A stretch of DNA of 64,000 nucleotides, from contig NC_037090.1 of assembly GCF_002994745.2 (NCBI RefSeq), forward strand, positions 30,114,501-30,178,500, read 5' to 3'. How positions within the stretch are numbered: the stretch's first letter is position 1; each line of letters begins with the position of its first letter. The position numbers and the translations under genes were made by a program. Shown here piece after piece: positions 59,201-64,000 of the stretch. Source of the DNA: Rosa chinensis (taxonomy: Eukaryota; Streptophyta; Magnoliopsida; Rosales; Rosaceae). Below the pieces are notes generated by a model. The model searched no databases. It was not told where the DNA came from and saw only the letters and a list, made by a program, of their open reading frames with translations.

Positions 59201-60657
59201 TACTATCTTCTCTCTCTCCTCTAACAATATTTTCTGCACACTAACTCTGACAGTAGCTTCTATGCTCTCCTTTCTACGTTTAGGGAGGTGGAAGTAAGTA
59301 GAGGGAGTGACAAAACCTCCTATTCCACGCACTCTTCCCCCATGCTCTGGAGTCCCCAAAGCCAATGTCAAGACATCATTTGTCCCTTCAGCATTTAGTT
59401 CTCCACTAGCAACCTTTCTCTTCAAGTTTGCCTGAAAGTTTAGAGTAGGAAATATCATTACATATCATGTTCAGAAACCTTATACACCTAGTCATAGGCT
59501 TTCTATATTGGACTTACTATCTTTTCAGCAGTCCTTTTTGACTCCTCATCCTTGAAACTGCCATCCTTTGTTTGCCGTCCTTTTATCCACAAAGTGGCCC
59601 TATCAACTTCTTCGTCACTCATTCCGGTAGCCTACAAAGTGAAATAGTTAATGCATGCATTACACATGGTGTAAACTCCATACTAGTAAGGTAGAAAACA
59701 GTTTCACTAACCAACTCATCCTCCAACCCTGCATATCCCTTACGGGACATTCTATGAGGATACTTATTCAAGCTGCGCCTCTCTTGTTGCTCACGACGCT
59801 TTTCCTGCAAAATAAGGATACTTAGTTAAATGAGAAGTCTATATATACATAACTGCATTTGATATTTGTACAAGTAAATGATTTTAATAGAAGTGCATTT
59901 ATACCAAGAATGAGGCCTTCGTCCGCATTTTCACAAATTCTGTCCAATGGTCAGCAAGGATGAAAGGATAATCATCCGGAGGATATCGCAAGGCTTCATG
60001 GTCATCCAAATAGGGGATAATGTACTTGGAAGTAAGTAGAGACTTGAATTGCCTCCACTTCGTTGCAGCAGATTCCAAGACCAATTTTTTAGCTTCAGGA
60101 CCAATCAAAAATGGAACCTGTGCGTGTTTCGTTGCTAAATATCAGTTCAAGGTTAAGAAAATAGCGAAAAATTGAAACAATATAATGAACACTATTATAC
60201 CAAACTAACTAACTGCACCTTTAATTCTTAATAAAACTGAGACTGATTTGCATACCTGAACACGTTGCCAGATTTTGTTCTTCTCTTCATCAGTTGCCGC
60301 TTTCCAGTTTTCCCTTATTATCGGTACTTTCCTTCTTGCCAATACACCAATGTAGCTTTGCATTTGCTTAGCCACCTTCCCACAAGGGGTCCCTTTTCGG
60401 TTAAATAAAACAACCTTCTTCTGAATACGATTCTTGCGGCTTGTAATGCGTGACATAGTCACCGCATGCCGCTTCAGCAACTTTAGGCCCCCGGTTGGTT
60501 CAACTTCTTTCTTTTTGGACTTTCCCTTATTTGAGTGAGATCCATCAGAAAATGAAGATGTTGTTGGTGACTTCAAAGACTTGGTCTTCTTATGCTTCGC
60601 ACGTTTTTCCTTCGACTTTGTCTTCTTCGATACACTAGCAGATGGTGATCCCGCCAT
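56201..60657 (-). CDS. CACTA accessory protein with Ulp1 (C48) peptidase domain, 887 aa, intact
   Basis: Twelve exons (minus): 60256..60657, 59905..60117, 59712..59804, 59518..59631, 58703..59431, 57994..58263, 57579..57865, 57016..57189, 56810..56917, 56617..56686, 56432..56533, 56201..56302. All introns are GT-AG and every junction keeps the frame. Residues 1-60 are Lys/Ser-rich, nuclear-signal-like. 80-260 resemble plant transposase_24/PTTA proteins. GRVRGIGGFVTPSTYF (307-322) and a long charged helix (about 328-385, EEREKIVEEARERIIEEAKE) follow. 518-607 resembles DUF8039. The C-terminus is a Ulp1-like cysteine peptidase with His763 (GDHWTLTLVD), Asp780 (YFMDP), Gln825 and Cys831 (QPSNKECGYFIMRYM), i.e. 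a complete catalytic set with the usual Q-x5-C spacing. Substrate is unknown; SUMO-type conjugates are the family precedent. Domain names are from memory. Confidence 0.88.
57196..57517. repeat. Minisatellite (six units, about 45-60 bp) in an intron
   Basis: Units of the form AACAAACATTTACAC(CAAGTCAGT)AAGTTTCAGCAACTGCATTTCTTATCAAGGC repeat from just behind the exon-8 acceptor to 57517. Units with and without the CAAGTCAGT insert alternate. Confidence 0.9.
57532..57556. repeat. (TA)n microsatellite
   Basis: A-run followed by about ten TA units. Confidence 0.85.
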
Positions 60658-60998
60658 TATCTACACAAATGTTAGCCCCATTAGTACAGTAAAACAGAAA
60701 AATCATAGTCATTTCCAAAACAAACACTTAACACATAGTAGTACATAAATCTGCAAGTGTTTAAAATAACACACTTTAACACATATTACTACACATAATT
60801 AGTGCAGAAAATAAGAGTAATTAAAATAACAAACACTTAACACAAATTGAAGCAGAAAGTAAGAGTAATTAAAATAACATAAACTTTAACTTGGTACATT
60901 AAACTTAACAGAAAATAACCAACGTTGACCACACATTTAGTTAGCCAAATATCCTTTACACATGTCAATTATAAATTACATGAATATTACTATGTGAA
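60658..60998. other. Spacer between the two CACTA genes
   Basis: AT-rich; ACACTTTAACACAT / AACACTTAACACA words repeat at 60725..60900. It would contain the promoter of the Ulp1-domain gene unless both genes share one transcript, as in En/Spm. Confidence 0.4.
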
Positions 60999-63900
60999 CT
61001 ACTCTCCCTCAACTACTATATCCTCATCCCCTGCACGCCTATAACCCATTGGCTCCTCATCCGGATAGTTATCAAGTGACTGAATAGTAGGCATCGTAGT
61101 TGCGATGGGGGGGTGAGAAAGAATGGTGTCCCCAACATCATCATACTCAACAGATTCATGGTAGTCTCTTTTTGGGACTCTTACCACAACATGCCACCTA
61201 CGATCTACAGGGTCTTCAACATAAAATATTTGCTCCACACTTTTTCCTAAAACAAAACTATCGTTTAGATAACCTTTCCTATTCAGATTAACCAAAGTGA
61301 ACCCAAGATCATCTACTCTAACACCCTTTTGATTCTCTACCCAATCACACTTAAAAATAGGAACCCTAAACTGACCATAGTCAAGTTCCCATATTTCAAC
61401 AATCACCCCATAGAAGCTCATGTCTTCAGTAATAAGGTTTTTGTCCCTAGCAGTAGCTACTTGAGGTGTTTTGGCAACCAAATAAACCCCACTGCTTTGT
61501 GTCGACCGAAGATCATCGCGAAACTTAGTGTTATATTGCACCCCCCTATTTGGTAACCACTAAACTTCGAGACTTCATTGCTTGGTTCATCTGCTAGCCA
61601 CCTCACAATCTCTGGGATGTCACAACCTGGTTCTGCAAGCTGTGATTCAACCTACAAAATAAAATATAGCAGTCAACATTTCTGTGCTCAAATCATCCAA
61701 AACATTTCTAGCTACAATTATATACAAGAAATGGAGAATACTTACCCTCTCCTTCACCCACTGGCCAAAAGTCTTGTTTTGTTTGTCCAGCAGCCATTTT
61801 TTATTCTTTTTGTACTTGGGAAACTCCCTCTTCAAATGCTCCATGTGTTCCCTACAAGAATATTTGTAAAGTGTTAAGTGTATAAGCATTAGAACAACAA
61901 AATAAACAAAACTGTAAAAAACAGAATTTAATGATTGACTTACAAAAAGTAGCTTCTAAATTCATCAGTGTTTTGAAGCACGCATAGATGAGCTTGCTGA
62001 AATTCTTTGCCATAAACTGACTCAACAGTTGCACCGGAGGTAGGCTTGTCAACTATGTATTTTTCTTTTGGGATGCCAACAGTCTTGTCATCAAGGAGAA
62101 GTTCAGCTAAGAACTCAATCGCCTCTTCAGCTATATAACACTCAGCAATGCACCCTTCCGGATGCCTTTTATTTCTAACATACCCTTTGCACACCTTCAT
62201 ATACCTTTCGAAAGGGTACATCCATCGAAAACAAATCGGTCCACATAGTTCAACTTCTCTAACCAAGTGGACTGTTAAATGAACCATTATGTCGAAGAAA
62301 GATGGCGGAAAATACTTCTCAAGCTCACACAAAGTTTCGACCAGATTACTTTGTATTTTTGGAAGCCTTGAAGCATCTATAGTCTTGCTGCAAATTTCAT
62401 TAAAAAAAGGCAAAGCCTGATTACTGCAACTCTGACCGGTTTTTCCAACACCCCTCGGATAGCAATTGGGAGTAGCTGTTGCATTAAGGCATGACAATCA
62501 TGGGACTTAAGTCCGGTCAGCCTCAAATCATCCATTGAAACAAGGCTCGAAATGTTTGAACAATAGTTTTCAGGAACCTTCATGCCATGAAATGATCCAC
62601 ACATACATTTTTTCTCATCTACTGTTAGGTTCCAGCTTGCCAATGGCAAGCGCTTCTTTTTCGGACCATCTAGATTTGGGTGCAGCTGTTGCCTTATACC
62701 CATTTCCGCCAAATCCAAACGAGTTTTCAGTCCGTCCTTGGTTTTTCCGGGAATGTTCAACAACGTCCCTATTAGACTATCACACACATTTTTTTCAATG
62801 TGCATGACATCAAGGCAGTGCCTAACAGGGAGATACTTCCAATATTCAAGCTCAAAGAATATCGACTTCTTCTTCCAACATGGCCTGGTTTCATCCTCAG
62901 CACCCCTATAAGTAGGAGGAGGTTTTTTTTTTCCAAACGGCCACTGTGGAACTTCCTCCTCCAACCTCCTCAACAATTCTTCTCCACTCAATGGCACTGG
63001 AGCTGTTGCATGTTCTGGCTGGTTATTGAAAGCAGCCCTTAGCTTTCGATAAGGATGGTGTCTTCCTAAAAACCGCCGATGAATGGTGTAGGCCATCTTT
63101 CCTCCATGAACTAGCCTTGTAGGTTCTGTTTTATCAAGGCAAATAGGACATGCATTATAGCCTTTCACTATACTTCCTGAAAGGTTACCATAAGCTGGAA
63201 AATCATTGATTGTCCAGAACAGTAAAGCCCTAAGGGTAAAATTTTCATTCTTAATGGCATCGTAAACTCCATTCACCCCTTCCCATAACAGCTTCAAGTC
63301 ATCTATTAACGGTTCAAGGTAAACATCAATGTCGTTTCCCGGTTGTTTAGGGCCTGATATCAATAAGGTCAGCATCATGTGTTTCCTCTTCATTACCAAC
63401 CATGGAGGCAGATTATAGGTTACCAAAATAACGGGCCAACAACTATACTTGCTACTTAAGGAACTATGGGGATTGAACCCATCTGATGACAATGCAAGCC
63501 GTAGGTTTCTTGGCTCACTACCAAAATCTGGCCATTTATCATCTACCAACTTCCAAGACGTAGAATCTGCAGGATGCCGAATTAAGCCATCCTTGTTTCT
63601 ATTGGTGGCATGCCAAGTTAAACTCTTCGATGTTTCAATTGATTGAAACATTCTTTTGAACCTAGGAATCGGTGGAAAGTACCACAACACTTTTGCAGGT
63701 ACTCCCTCCCTTTCTTTTTTGTTTTTGCAGACTTCCCACCTAGAAATACCACATGTAGGACAACACATTTCATCAGCATACTGTTTTCTATATAGAATAC
63801 AGTCATTCGGGCAAGCGTGTATTTTGGTGTAATTCATTCCCAATGCACTCAAAGTCTTCTTTGCCTCGTACACAGAGGCAGGTATCTCGTTTCCTATGGG

Positions 63901-64000
63901 CAGAAATTCAGCAAAGGCAATCAACCAGTCAGAGTATGCTGCATCACTCATACCATGCTTCGCTTTCAAGTTGTAAAGCCTAACCAACACATTCATCTTT
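60999..64000 (-). pseudogene. CACTA Tnp2-type transposase, frameshifted, runs off the right edge
   Basis: The open piece 63996..62377 carries the transposase_21 (Tnp2) core: HGMSDAAYSDWL, a Cys-rich ACPNDCILYRKQYADEMCCP, LALSSDGFNPHSSLSSKYS, NDIDVYLEPLIDDLKLLWEG and RHCLDVMHIEKNVCDSLIGT. Near 62400 a T-run appears one base short, and the continuation (KYFPPSFFDIMVHLTVHLVR, DUF4218) is in the next frame to 61944. Exon 61746..61851 gives EHMEHLKREFPKYKKNKKW. The last exon (61651..60999) contains a second apparent one-base loss in a G-run near 61547 before DUF4216 (FYGVIVEIWELDYGQF, VLGKSVEQIFYVEDP). The order Tnp2-DUF4218-DUF4216 is that of CACTA transposases. The N-terminus lies outside the window. 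With both shifts real, no active transposase is made. Confidence 0.9.

Larger units (their letters stand above)
55224..64000 (-). mobile_element. CACTA (En/Spm-type) transposon, right part outside the window
   Basis: The terminus CACTATGCCAAAAACTGC is at 55224. It is followed by 650 bases of subterminal repeats and two minus-strand genes: a Tnp2-type transposase (60999 to beyond the right edge) and a Ulp1-domain gene (56201..60657). The other terminus is not in the window, so the 3-bp target duplication (left flank ATA) cannot be checked. Confidence 0.9.

Overview
The window looks like nuclear DNA of a flowering plant, probably a eudicot and possibly a member of the rose family. The evidence is AT-rich intergenic DNA, short exons with GT-AG introns, plant-type housekeeping genes, and about half the length in transposable elements. 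Species assignment is inference from gene and repeat flavour only.

Layout. 0-7.5 kb: a run of four broken gene pieces with introns still present: FAHD1-like (minus), then MED7, a CPSF-A-subunit-like gene and a ubiquitin-RUB/NEDD8 gene (all plus), mixed with a MITE and a 9-bp-TSD Mutator-like element. 8.5-9.5 kb: a GC-rich block of unknown origin. 9.8-14.9 kb: a complete-length Ty1/copia element with two identical LTRs, a perfect 5-bp target duplication and a badly broken gag/protease region. 15.8-19.2 kb: an intact 11-exon NAXD gene (minus). 22.0-23.3 kb: a 60-residue membrane-protein gene and a stray last exon of a Pin1-type prolyl isomerase. 24.4-26.1 kb: an intact 4-exon MSRA5-like methionine sulfoxide reductase gene (minus). 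26.8-33.1 kb: LINE and copia remains plus two non-autonomous DNA elements. 33.6-38.0 kb: a non-coding LTR element with a nested 591-bp TRIM. 39-42.3 kb: a small CACTA-like element and a cytochrome P450 pseudogene split by a solo LTR. 42.7-49.8 kb: a REF/SRPP-like gene whose long first intron holds nested LTR insertions. 50.6-53.1 kb: a 5'-truncated copia element (minus). 53.1-55.2 kb: an LTR with primer-binding site followed by a degenerate CTCCGC-rich array. 55.2 kb to the right edge: the end of a CACTA (En/Spm-type) transposon on the minus strand, with a frameshifted Tnp2 transposase and a separate, fully open 12-exon gene of 887 codons ending in a Ulp1-type (C48) cysteine peptidase domain.

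How it fits together. NAXD (repair of hydrated NAD(P)H) and MSRA5 (repair of oxidised methionine) are the clearest host genes; both are metabolite/protein-repair functions, but they show no operon-like linkage. Over 4 kb of coding exons in NAXD, MSRA5 and the Ulp1 gene carry no frameshift, so the indels in the copia gag region, the CACTA transposase and the gene fragments are more likely real decay than general sequence error, although several sit in homopolymers. The most unusual object is the CACTA element, whose transposase is broken while its accessory Ulp1-domain gene is intact.
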